Source: Trichoplax sp. H2
Taxonomy: Eukaryota > Placozoa > Uniplacotomia > Trichoplacea
DNA length: 64,000 bases
Direction: 5' to 3'
Assembly (NCBI GenBank): GCA_003344405.1
Contig: NOWV01000011.1
Span: forward strand, 930,001-994,000
The position numbers and the translations under genes were made by a program. Each line of letters begins with the position of its first letter. Position 1 is the stretch's first letter. Below the pieces are notes generated by a model. It saw nothing but the letters and a program-made list of their open reading frames with translations, ran no database searches and was not told the origin of the DNA. This document shows positions 36,431-48,562 of the stretch, in pieces.

Positions 36431-36800
36431 CTTCATGAATTGAAGTAATCATGGCTAGGTTATTTCATTATATTTTTTATATTCATTATATACTCATTTA
36501 TTTATTATATTTATTAACATTATATTATATATTTCGTTATACTTTATTTGTTTTCTCACTTCACAACAGCTTACAGCCTTACACGCTGCTCTACCGTAAC
36601 TACGACATTGTACGCAATTATAGTCTTCAATAATAGTATCCTTTTCTACTAAAATCCTAGTGCATTTCTCTACATGGCAGTTAAATCTGCTGCCACTGAC
36701 TTATCGATTCCTTTATCACACTTAAAATTGTAAAAGAATATGCCAGAGAATGCCGATGCATCACAATTATTTTCACGTACCATAACAGCTTAGGTTCAAG
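36431..36800. other. AT-rich 3' flank of cluster gene 2
   Basis: Includes a TTATATT/TTATTA-rich low-complexity run (about 36460-36560). Its open frame (36451-36633) is Tyr/Leu low complexity and not a gene. Confidence 0.5.
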
Positions 36801-39773
36801 CTAGAAATTGGCTACATTTATCTTTGCTTGCGCCTGATTAGCTTCAATATCTACGCCTGCACTGCTGGGATATGTTGTAAACATACTCTTTAGTTGTAAA
36901 AACGGATGAAATTCGATTCCTCGGGTACAAAAAAATCGATAACCTCGACGATATCGAACGATATTATTCACTAGGATTTTATCAATCATTTCTTGCTTGA
37001 TTTCAGCTATAGTTAAATATTTCCGGGCAATGGTCGTTGTCACATAGATAATGGGTGCATTAGCAACTGCAGAGCTGATTGAGAATACCGTTGGTGAATC
37101 TGAATCAACTACAACGGTTAATATAAATGTGATAAATAAACCAGTTGTGATAGTAATATTGAAAAATACTCGAGGTAAACTAAGAGATATTTCAGGTGCA
37201 TAGTACCGCAGATAAGAGAACAATTTTGCCGGGATTCCGGTACAGACAAGATCATCAATATCATCCATTTGGTAATAAATTTTAGTTAAATTATTACGAA
37301 ATTCTTGTTCAGTTAAACCTTTCAAGTGAATACCGACGTCTTGAGCCAGTTTTTGTAATTTGTTGCTCTTACGATGGCAAGAGAGATAATTATTATTGCA
37401 CTGGGGCAAAGTTATCAGCATTGTCGTACTTGACGTTTTTTCGTACTGAAATATAACTTTAGATATTCCGTGTGCTAAGACGATTGTGCCATCTCTTATT
37501 AGTTCCTCTAACGTATCCTGAATTTTTTTCTGAATACAATCATCTTTCAACATTTCCGGCACATCAATAATGACATTATCAGTGATAGCATTATCATCCA
37601 ATTTAAAATAGACTTCTAATTTGCCTTCGGTTTGTTCAAGTAGCTCGTCAATTTCTTTCTCAACTCTGTCATGTACTTGGATAATTCGTTGTGGTAGCAT
37701 ATGACCTTTGCTATCATACGCCTCCATAGCCTTAATAACGTAGTGAAAGTAAGGAACGACAATAACTGTTATTACGCTAAAGTAAATGGAATGGGCAATA
37801 ACAAATTCTGCCACGGTAATAACAATGCGAATAATGAGTTGAGTTAATAACCACATTCCCAAAATTGTCAGTGACGAATACAGCAATGAAATAATGAAGA
37901 AAAAAGACGATAATAATCGATATCCGATTGTCTTTGAAGCAGTTGACAGAAAGCTACATCTTAAATGTAATGTTAACGTATCTGTAATAAATAATATAAT
38001 GCGTATAATTTCGATTCTAGCCATAATAGCAAATGGCAATATTATTAGAAATGACAATATCGCCTGCATCATAGCGGTATAACGATGTAACTTTCGGTAC
38101 CGTATTATATCTTTGATGCAATTTTTAAATTGAAAATGTAACTGGCGATGGCTGTTTTCAGTTAAGAACTTGAACGATAAAATCGTAACTTCATCCTGCT
38201 GCTGCGATAGATATGGATAATACTGGCCAAAAAATTGCTGGATGTGCGGGAAGAGAACAAAAAATGTACAAGTGGCATAAATACCAAGGGCGATGTAACT
38301 AGCCAAGGAAGCACGATCGGGTATCTTCCTATTGCGAATGTCAGGATAAATTAAAATAGAATGTGGATAAGCTTGTACTAGAATAGATACAGTAGATCCA
38401 CCGGATGCAATTGCTGATACAGCAATGAACTGACAGCAAAACCAAAGTTGTACCCAAAGACTATTTTTTACCAATTTCCGTAAATAAAAATACCCAATAG
38501 GATGAAATCTTAGTGATGTTAGGATACGAATTTTCTGACCGTCAACTTCAGTTGTTCTGCAGCAAAATAAAATGAAAAAGAGAGTCAATAAGAGCAACTG
38601 GAACTTTATTATAAAAATTTACAATTAGATTACTTTGCTGAACATTATCATGAGAGAACTTGCCGGATTATCAAACTGATTGACAAATACAGCAGTTTAA
38701 ATTAATTAGTTACAGTTGTAAAAACCTTTCGATATTCGTATTATATCTTCAACAGTACTGAGCAAATATACTGTTAGAAGGTTGAAATGACATGGTCATC
38801 AATGGAGTAAGATACGAATAAATTAAAAAGTCAAAGTATACTCATGTATGAAAATGAAATTTACTATAGTTGTAATCTGTCAAGATAGTGACGATAGAGT
38901 AGACTAAGATTTAATTAATTTCGAAAGAGCGATTGAAACTATAGCTTGTATTATGAAATTAAATGATAATTTATTCACCTTCGTATTTACTGTAATTAAA
39001 TCTTTTTTAATTTATATCCATTTATTTTATCTATCAGATTAGACTTACTTTCCTAAAGCGTTCATGACTCTATTGATAATCTTAACCAGTAATGCTCCAC
39101 TAATCGGAATACTGATGATAGCTGTAATTATATTCATAGCTTTGACATACGGTTTGACTGATCTAGGCTCTAAGCATTTCTTAGTATCTACTTCCAATTT
39201 TATAGTATCGCCATCACAACAGGAATAATAGGTAGAACTAGAGTCGTCATCGATTTCCGAATTAAAATCCCTCCTACACACAGTACCGCAATTTTTAGCA
39301 GTGCAATTGTGCATCGTTAGCAATCGAACAAACTTTGCTAAGGTAAAGAAAATAATGTGCCGTTTACATTCCAGAGATGATGCATCGTAGCAGCTTTGGT
39401 TAACTTCTTTGAGATAGATGTTTAAATTGGAGGTAAAAATTGACGTTAAACTCAAAGTGGTGCTCATGTAATCCGTAGGCAAGGCGAAAATTGCTTCGCC
39501 AACATCTTTTCTAATCCATGCATAGAAGATATTCTGTGCCGAATTATAAAGACTATTATTTCCTTTTTGCAGGTGGAAATAAACCACACGGATTGATGAA
39601 ACTCTGACAATTCTACTAAAATTGAGGTAGGACTGTGCCTCGTTTTCAACTTGTAGCTGACATTCCTTCACACATTTCTTGGGGTCTTCGTCGATAGTGG
39701 AAACTTGATTAAAAGTTGAGATAATCCAAAATAGTGTTATCCAATAGAATCTAAAAAGAAAGTATGCCATCAC
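36801..39773 (-). CDS. Cluster family gene 2: ectodomain multi-pass membrane protein, 2 exons, 826 aa
   Basis: Paralogue of the genes at 29.6 and 42.9 kb; function unknown. Exon 1, 39773-39049, has a signal-peptide-like N-terminus (FYWITLFWIISTF), then the Cys-rich ectodomain with CQLQVENEAQ, FYAWIRKDVGEAIFALPTDY, CGTVCRRDF, YSCCD and KCL, and TM1 (AMNIITAIISIPISGALLV). Exon 2, 38556-36801, enters after GCTGCAG and continues TTEVDGQKIRILTSLRF, YFYLRK, then multiple membrane segments. The soluble region has IDVPEMLKDDC and GIPAKLFSYLRYYAPEISL, and the tail is RRGYRFFCTRGIEFHPF. The 492 bp intron is phase 2, in the same place as in the paralogues, and the TAA that ends exon 1's open frame lies inside GTAAGT. 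It looks intact. The open frame of exon 2 extends upstream to an ATG at 38597 with a hydrophobic start, but that stretch is the end of the intron. Confidence 0.85.
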
Positions 39774-40961
39774 TCTATCGGTTTAGACTTGATGCTATCT
39801 TTGTATACCTTGCACCTTCTAAAATTTACTTGTTAGTAAGGTTATATCTTGTAATTTACCGTTCGCTTCCTATTGCTATTTATCCTACTGATCACTAAAT
39901 CAATAATTCCATTACATGAAGAAAATCACTTATTGTTAACTTCATTATTAGCATTAAATCTCGATCTCGACTGAATAATTTTCTATTGATTTAATAATAT
40001 TGTACACAAATAATGGATGATTATTATGTCTATGTGATGTAATAGAAAATTTACCGCCGATATGAAAGTAAATAAGAACTCTTTTCAGTAATTTAACAAT
40101 TAACTAAGATCGATCTATGACTTCTAATTTGCATAAAAGTTTTTCTGTTTTACACTATTGTGGTCAGATCCTGTTAGTACCAATCTTCCCTGATTTGTTA
40201 TGAATAAATCACTACCGGCGGCAATTTTTAATAAAGGCTTTTCTCTCTTACTGGAAGTTTACTCCATCAGTTGATGACTAATTTGAACTCTAATCACATG
40301 GATTATGTGGGTGTTATTCTAAATTTATTTGAAATGGGCAGGAAGCGAAAGGCCTAGTCGGCTGAAGTTTCTTAGTGGCTTAGTCTATACAACAAATTTT
40401 TTACCATTACTTTTATGATAGACATCAATATATTAGTGTCATATACTGTAACAGACTGTATTCATTACAAACATTTTGGAGACTGGAAAAGATTTTATTT
40501 TACTCCTTGAACCTGTACTATTAGCCATGATAGCTTAGTTAGGAATCATTCACCTTAAAAGAGAATTAGATATTAAGATTACACACCTACGTTAGAATCT
40601 GTTCAATTTTCAAAGATCAATTAATCACCTGCTTTCTTTCGATCATCATAGATAGTTATTTATTCAACTATAATTTGAACGGGGTAGATGCGAATATAGT
40701 GGCAGTTATAGTAAATTGGCAATATAATCTTTGTAAAAGTGGAGTTTTTAAAAGTTTACGTAAAAGCAAAAAGTACACCGAAACTGCGCTATTCAATTAT
40801 GGGAAATACACCTTTTATTCTGAATCGTTCATTCTATATCTAATCTGCCTAGCTACAGCAAGGCTACAGTCTAATCTATCATTACAGATCATTAGACAAA
40901 TTAGTTCTAGCCTTACAATCTATTCTAGGCAATTCTAATAACTTCCAAATTAAGAAGAATA
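39774..40961. other. Intergenic, upstream of cluster gene 2
   Basis: 5' flank of gene 2 on the minus strand. A + strand open frame at 40675-40938 has no recognised similarity and is not called. Nothing else is supported. Confidence 0.45.
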
Positions 40962-41673
40962 ATTATGGTAAGATACTAATGCTACAGTGCCACGTTCAAT
41001 ACTATTACTGCCAAATTAAAATCAAAAATATTTTAAAATTAATGAAATCAAATAAGTCCATCATTACAATCTTGTTAAAGAGATCTAATACAGTAAGAAG
41101 TTTCCGATAATCCAAAAGAATTTGAAAACGATAGGGAATAAACCGAAGATGGCCTATGTCGATTTATGATGTTATTTCATGTCATAGAAAAAACAAGTGT
41201 GAATCGTTATCCATATTTTATGTTCCACTAACAGCGATATTATCCTGTTTTTGCTATAAAGAAACACAATGTACTAATATAAAAATTCGCAAGGAAATCG
41301 TATAATAAATAAACTCTCTGCTATGGCACACCTTATTGGAGTTANNNNNNNNNNNNNNNNNNNNATTATGGTAAGATACTAATGCTACAGTGCCACGTTC
41401 AATACTATTACTGCCAAATTAAAATCAAAAATATTTTAAAATTAATGAAATCAAATAAGTCCATCATTACAATCTTGTTAAAGAGATCTAATACAGTAAG
41501 AAGTTTCATGTCATAGAAAAAACAAGTATGAATCGTTATCCATATTTTATGTTCCACTAACAGCGATATTATCCTGTTTTTGCTATAAAGAAACACCATG
41601 TACTAATATAAAAATTCGCAAGGAAATCGTATAATAAATAAACTCTCTGCTATGGCACACCTTATTGGAGTTA
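40962..41673 (+). repeat. Direct duplication flanking a 20-N assembly gap
   Basis: 40962-41344 (383 bp) is repeated at 41365-41673 (309 bp), almost identically, on either side of exactly 20 N (41345-41364). The two copies differ by one 74 bp segment present only in the first. That segment is bounded by the microhomology TTTC, and there are a few substitutions. This is what results when two alleles of a heterozygous locus are placed in series during scaffolding. Treat as a probable false duplication. Confidence 0.88.
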
Positions 41674-42884
41674 GAGTTTTAACGCTATCCAAACAACGGA
41701 TTATCCATATTAAAAGAAAGTACAGCAAGCGTTTATAGGTGGCTTATTACTTTATCTGAAACTCAATTAGATGTAAAAAAAGCTACTGGTACCGATAGAT
41801 AATATTCCTTTCATTAACATCCCTAATTAGATTGTAAATAATAAGACTATCGGACAGAGTGCTTATGTTATCAATTTTAAACTAAATTACTATTAATTAT
41901 CCAGGAAATAGACAATGTTTATTCAATAGGTGCCGTCGGTTATGTATATGCTAGATGACATTGACAGAAATGCTTAAATTCATATTCTATCTAATTTTAG
42001 ATGCTTGTAACGTAGTGACTCAATACGGGAAATTGTTATTTTGTTTTTTCATCAGAGATCATGATTTAATGCACTGATAAATAACAAACCCATGCAGTTT
42101 ATTTATTTACTACCTGTGTCTACTTAGACTGTTCATAGTCCTTGTCATTATATTATTTTACACTATCGCTATTAGTTTAGCTAACAAAACGAGGAATGGA
42201 TCGTCATTATTCGAGTAGCAGCAAATAAAAATTCTGGATAATGGGTTTGGATAGTAATTTCGTTATTTTCAATTACAAAATGATGTTTATGGCCTAATCC
42301 TTTATCAAAGATTAAACTGTAGAGACTAGGTAAACTATAACCTTCTTTATGTCGTTAGAATCTTTTAAGACCAGCATCCACAATATTATATTAACCTTCC
42401 AACATTTGATTAATGGTAAAATGCCTTTTATTTTATTCTATCCAAGGTAATTCAACATACTGTGAAATTTAACTTTAACAGAATGATCGGATGATCTTAT
42501 TATCTAGGGCTAAATTGTGAACAATAATCTAGATTGGATTGTGATTAATTACTAGATAGACTAATCAATAGGACAGGACCGTAATTATAAATAGCAATGC
42601 TAATTCAATGTATTAATCTACTGTTACAGAATAAGCTGTATTGCAGCTACCATGAAAAAGCATTACTTCGTCGATATAATTTCTTATTGTCTGAATTAAA
42701 GTGTAACTGACATATTTGTTGGATCGGAGCCTAGGCTTGAATAAGAGCTAGTCAATATGACCCTGATCAATAGCCTTTAATTATTTTATTACCAATTGCA
42801 ATGCTAATCCTATGTCGTTACAATAACTAGCATTAAATCTTGCAAACATGAATAATAACCTTAGTAAATGTATGCGCTTTTACG
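41674..42884. other. 3' flank of cluster gene 3, no gene seen
   Basis: AT-rich spacer between the duplicated gap region and the gene 3 stop codon. No open frame, RNA or repeat array recognised. Confidence 0.45.
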
Positions 42885-45800
42885 TCAGATATTCTTGCCG
42901 GTAAGTGCAATTTTCACTAGTTTAGACAAAGGTTTATATTCGAGACCTCTTGTACAGAATAACCTATAGCCTCTTCTATAGTGTATCAGATTAGCTAATA
43001 GTATTTCAGATGTTTCTTTCTCGGTTGCTAGAGGAATTTTGAAGTATCTTAGTGTTAGAGTAGTACCAATGAATAGGATAGGTGTGTTAGCAGCAGCAGT
43101 AGTCAATGATGTGAAAGACCAGGAATGAGAATGAAGCAATAGCGTTAAAAGAAATGTCAGAAATAATCCTGTAATAATCAGGAAGTTTACGACAACTGAC
43201 CATAAGTTAAGGGACACTGTAGGAGCGTAATACCGTAAATAATGAAAAAGCTCTAACGGAATCCCAGAATAACGCGCACTATTGATCCTTGTAATGTCAT
43301 AAAATGTTTTCACTAATCTTTCACGATGGGTGTCGATAGAGGTATTTTGTAAGTGTGCACTAATCTCTGTCAATAAATTATCTTTACCTTCACTATTAGC
43401 ACACAGAATAGGATAGTTCTCATTTTCAGGTAGTGTTACCTCAATAATTGTACTGCCATCTCTTCTATAATTTAGGACCATCTGGGACATTCCAACATTG
43501 ATTTCAAATCTATGGTCTTCAACAAGACGTCGTATATAGTTTTGAATTGTAATTTCGATTACAGTTCCCTTTAACATTTCCGGTACATCAACTTCTATAG
43601 CATTATTACTACCAACTAAGAAATCAATTATTAACTTTCCATTTTCTGCATTGAGTATCTTATCAACTTCCTGCTCCACGGCTGAGTCTAACTTCATAAT
43701 AAGTAGTGGTAGTGAGTGTAATTTTTCTGTATAATCATCCAAGTAGGCAATTACGACGTACAAATACGGAATAATCACAACAATAGCGACACTAAAGTAG
43801 ACGGAATAAGTTATAATAAATGTTGTTACAGTAATGATAATACGAAAGAAGGCTTGAAAAATAATCCAAAATTGGAATACTGTTATAACAGAATAGCAGA
43901 AAGCTATCAAAAATAAAACTGGTGCCAGAATGCAATTCAGTACTTTCAATTTGGAGTTGATAGGGAGAAGATGATATTTTAAGCGCAATGTCAATACCTC
44001 CGTTAAAAATATCACAATGGGGATGACAGCGCTTGATTTAGTTAAAAAAAATGGTAGATAGACCAAAACTTGTATTAAATTATTGAAGAATACCACTATC
44101 TTCAATGATAATAAATTTTTCGTCAAATCCGTTATCATATTCTTAAATTGTAAATTTGTTCGCCCAGCGCTCATTGGCGCTAAATATCTATCTTGAGGTA
44201 AAAGTCTGCTTCTATCTTGCCTTTCAGGTTGATGAAGGCAAATTAATTGCTTTAGGTGTGTTATTATAATGATTATGGTAGCAAATAAATGTAATATACC
44301 AGCAGGCACGGTAGCAGCTGTTATAGAAGGCGGTATAGCAACACCGTAAATTTCTGGAACAATCATAAACGCTGATGGATAGATTTGCATCACCAAGGCT
44401 GCATAACCGAATGCAGTTAGCGCGAGCCATAAGATTAAATAGAAGAAGCAGTAATAGGCATGTTTCCAACATGCTCTAGTTGAGCTACCTTGAACGTAGA
44501 AGTATTCGATAGTCTCTAGCCGTAAAGTGTTCAAAATATGGATATGAACAGAATCCATTTTAAAATTTCTAGGAAGGAATAGATCCAACCGAACATAAAA
44601 TAGGAGATAAAAAGCGAATTAGCTGTTATGGTATGCGCCAAAAATACTCTAGAACATGATTGTGAAATAACTACAGCACATATCGAAAATTATTCATTCC
44701 TACTTTTGCACTTAAATATAAAGATATGGCAGAATCAACAATTCTATATGATACTTGCTTAATTTGAGATGTTGTCATGATTTAAAATTCAAAACATTCA
44801 AATCTTTCCGTTGCTAAGTTAATATTTAATAGCTGTGCAGTAAAGTGAAAAAGACAGTACGGCACTTTCCTGTCGCCTCAATATTAACAGAAAGTAATAC
44901 TGGACTAGCTCAATTTCGCTCCTTTCTATATTGCTTGCTTAATCTATAACGACTACGTCATCATTTAATGATAAAAAAATAAATTTGAAATTGCTACTAT
45001 TAAGAATTTTTATTCATTCCAATTAAAAGTATTTCTATTGGTAATTAAAATAGTATCGATAAGGTAATAAGACAGACTTTAATATTTATTAGAGCTGAGG
45101 CTATTAATTATCACGTTACTGTTAGAATCATTTTCCTTTCGTTTACCTCTCCAATGTACCCATGTACATATTGAAAATTTTAACTAACAGAGCGGCACCC
45201 ATTGGGATGGTAAGAAAAATAATGAGGAATTTCAGGAATGGCGCATACCATTTCACTTCTTCAAGAAGTAGACATCGTTGAACATCTACAGGTAATCCTG
45301 GAAAATCTAAATCACAACATGAATATCGAACTTCTTCATGAGCAGTTCTTTCGGTAGCCATGAAACTTCTTCTGCATATATTACCGCAATACCTTCCGGT
45401 ACAGTTGTTGGTTAATCGAGTAAAATTAATTAATGTTTTGAATAAAATAATCGGTTTACTCGGTAGGACCGTCGCGTTTTTAAAGCATCCCTTAGTTGAT
45501 TCTACCAGTTTAATTTTCATACTTGATGTAAAAACTGTGTAAATACTAAGGCCAGTGGTTATATAATAAGATGGCAAAGTAAAAATGGCCTCACCCTGAT
45601 CTTGTTTTACCCACGCATAGAAAACTCCATGCTCTATGAATTGAAGGTGTTGATCCCCAATGTAAATCTTGAAAAATAGGACCTGATTCCACGATAACCT
45701 CGTTGCTTTAACAAAGTTCGCATAGGCTATGGTCTCGTTAACAACGGTAAGTTGGCAACGAGACTCAGATCTTGCAGCAATGGGCTGCAAAAATAGTGCA

Positions 45801-45916
45801 AAGCAGATGAGAATAAGCATCTGCCTTACGGCTATCCATTGGATAGGCGATCGGTGATTGCTAGAGCACTCAAATACCATAGCTGATAGCAAAGATAACG
45901 AAAACGATTTAGGCAA
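42885..45916 (-). CDS. Cluster family gene 3: ectodomain multi-pass membrane protein, 2 exons, 817 aa
   Basis: Third intact paralogue. Exon 1, 45916-45147: the best signal peptide begins at the internal Met of MLILICFALFLQPIAARSES, so the true start may be at about residue 33 and not at 45916. The ectodomain follows with CQLTVVNET, FYAWVKQDQGEAIFTLPSYY, CGNICRRSF, YSCCD and RCL, then TM1. Exon 2, 44568-42885, starts NFKMDSVHIHILNTLRLETI and has the same membrane layout, VDVPEMLKG, GIPLELFHYLRYYAPTVSL and YRRGYRLFCTRGLEYKPL. The 578 bp intron has GTAAAC as donor and TTCCTAG as acceptor, in phase 2, identical in position to genes 1 and 2. The ectodomain motif RKD-GEAIFALP is altered to KQDQGEAIFTLP, so this copy is the most diverged of the three. 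Confidence 0.84.
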
Positions 45917-46449
45917 ATAATATAATCAAGAAATTACACCAGCTTAAATACTTCCCATTCAAAAGCTTGAATACTATTTGTGCTGCCATTCATTCGTACA
46001 ATCATATTTTCTATCGACTCTGAACTTATCATTGATGCCTGAATGTGATTTGTTTGACATCCATCAGTACCATCGGTTTCTATTGAATCGTTATTTTGAA
46101 TTCAAACATAGTATAACAAAGCTGAAATATAATATGATAGAATTATTCCTCATGAACTTATAAAGAATTTAATACAGTGATTTAAATTTAGAGATTAGAA
46201 TGGGTGACATTAGGGAGCCAATCTTAAATTCAATATGCAGACAATTATGGTACATTGAATACGAATAAGCATTTGTTTAGTCTTGATTCCCTTTCCGTGC
46301 TATTCATCTCCCATTGCTATCAGTAAAGCAACTAATCAATCTATTACTCAATTGATAATATCTTGAATATTAAGTGTCGTACGGTAAATAAAATGAATGT
46401 TGTCAGATTGATAGTTATAGTCTATCAAAAGATATTATGCGAGTATTAT
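45917..46449. other. Intergenic, upstream of cluster gene 3
   Basis: 5' flank of gene 3. No recognisable gene. The small + strand frame 45978-46163 is not supported by similarity or splice context. Confidence 0.4.
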
Positions 46450-46640
46450 TTAAGTTAAGAGTCCTATTTTTTTATGTTCAACGAGAATTTGATTCATAAA
46501 TTGTTTCCAACAGATTGTAAAACTTTTGTTTAACAATTCTATGGTACGGCTTTGGCCATAATAGTATAAGTTCGTATGAAATAAATGCTGTAATAGATGA
46601 CTGCTGTTTTTTTGCCTTAAACTATCAAACACTTGCTTAC
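46450..46640 (-). CDS. Possible terminal exon of unrecognised gene
   Basis: A 63-codon frame that begins right after a plausible acceptor (AGATTTCAG) with KQVFDSLRQKNSSHLL and ends with a stop at 46450. Its composition (mixed helix, HLFHTN, YYYGQSRTIELLNK, CWKQFMNQILVEHKK) looks more like protein than random AT-rich sequence, but I recognise no family. It is in the phase expected after the eIF4G-like exon at 48.6-49.3 kb (donor leaves one base, this acceptor needs two), so it could be that gene's last exon across a ~1.9 kb intron. Phase agreement has a one-in-three chance of being accidental. Confidence 0.3.
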
Positions 46641-47229
46641 CTGAAATCTGAACTAATCTCTAGTTTAACCACTTCAATGAGTCCGTTAATTGCCCGAACT
46701 AATACATAAACATAAATTGACATTGTTTCAATCTTTCCTGAAATCATAATAGATAAAGTGGATATCCATAAATTTTAAAGTACCTTGTGAAACCATGTTA
46801 CAGTTAATAAAGAAAAGTCATTTCTGAATATTATCACTACGTGGTATACTAATCGACCGCTAGGCATATCTTAGGTTAAATTATAAATTATCCAATGAAT
46901 TACAAGCACGTTATGAATTAAAGAAAATTCTTAGCTAATAAGCACTAGAATACAACTCGATTACTTAACGGAAACAAATAAAGAGATATTGAATACAAAT
47001 ATATGAAATTATGATTGCAAATACGACAATTACATTTCTATCTTTCTTAAAACTAAAAGATTGTGCTTCAGTGGTTGGTAGATTGTTATTATCATTAATG
47101 ATAACGACAAGACATCGATTGATTATTCATTAGGTTGTTCAGAATTTGCTCGCTGAGCCTTTTATTGTCTATAAACCTGTATAAGTTATATGCTGTCTGG
47201 GTTTGGGGTGAAATTTAAGCGGTTAAAAT

Positions 47230-47620
47230 AAGCTGCTTGTGTCATTTGAGATACAGGTTTGAAGTTAATTCCGACAGTACAAAATAACCGATATCCTTGT
47301 GCTTATCGAATCAAGCTATTTAATATCACTTTCTTGGTAGTCTTATCGTCCACTTAGGTTATTTTTAAATATTTTAACGATAGCGAAGTGACAACGTAAA
47401 AGATCGGTGATAGCCGATAGTAGCTCTTAAAGATTCGATTGTCCAAGAATTAGAATGGAGTGCGATGGTAAGAACCACAATGATAAATAATTCGTTCGCA
47501 ATAATAAGGTTAAACTTTATTTCCCAAAGATTGAGAAAAACCATGGAGCATAATATCTTACGTAAGAATATAACTCATTCCTTTGTCGAAAGTTAGATCA
47601 TGAGCTTATTCGATAATAAT
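47230..47620 (-). pseudogene. Decayed C-terminal relic of the cluster family
   Basis: Minus-strand similarity to the family's last ~130 codons. The tail reads GYRYFVL-like where the intact genes have GYRLFC. This is followed upstream by a KYLK-like TM8 entry, the WSFT-like turn (near 47430) and the SLWQI-like start of TM7 (near 47520-47540). Several stops and shifts interrupt it. It marks the upstream end of the cluster. Confidence 0.7.
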
Positions 47621-48562
47621 TCATTTTATCGATACTCAGCTATCGTAGGAGTATAATTTTCATCTTTGACGATAGTATTGTATGTGTATTGCAGCGAAAT
47701 AACGAATTTCAAACATAATGTCTCTTCGTCGTCAAAAAATTTTTCTCGATGTATTTCTTCAGCCTATGAACAAGACAGCTATTGCTCTTGATTTATTCTA
47801 GCTGCTCTGCTAATGTCAAGAGACTAAACATGCATATTTTACTCAAATTTATAAACATCGCGGTAAATTCACGTTTGCCTTACGCCTAATGGCTTTATTT
47901 ATATAACATATTATCCTTATAAGAATTTCTTTCACGACAAGAAAATTCTTACAAGCATGAAAAGAATTATTATCCATAAGTACACAACCGGACAATTGGA
48001 TCGCATTTTCAACAAATATATATATAAAATGTAGCTCTTACCAACGTTTTACAGCTTGTTTGATAATTTAAAAGTATTTGGTCTGTAAAAATGTAGTAAC
48101 CATTTTCATATCTTTGTCATATGAATTTGTCACAACGAGATGTGTAGAACCGAAGTGATTTGTAAAGATTATACTTTATAATAATAATAGCTTGCATTTC
48201 TAAGTATAATACCTAATGCTGTTAAACATCACAAGATTATGCTTATTCGACAGAAAGTGCCTCTTAAAGCCATACATGCACGTAATGTATTTCGGTATTA
48301 CATATAATGGTCACAACTGATGGTTTCTAGGACGGTGTTTTTGTTAAAATATTATCATTACATTGCATTCATCTCTTAAGTAGAGAGCTCTCATACACAA
48401 GTGTACTTAATTCAAAGCAAAAGAGTTCTTGTGATAACAACAGAAGCGAAAATCTTGATATCACTTAAATATTGCAAAATAAGGTAGTCGATTTTTGTAG
48501 AATGCAATAAGCCGTATAAGTTTTCTTCATTTCTCGGACTATTAACAAAAGCTAATTGTTAC
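47621..48562. other. Spacer between family relic and eIF4G-like exon
   Basis: No gene recognised. If the eIF4G-like gene continues, this is intron sequence; if not, it is its 3' flank. Confidence 0.4.

Noticed and set aside
40675-40938. 87-codon + strand frame
   Set aside because: No recognised domain, no acceptor or promoter, next to an assembly gap.
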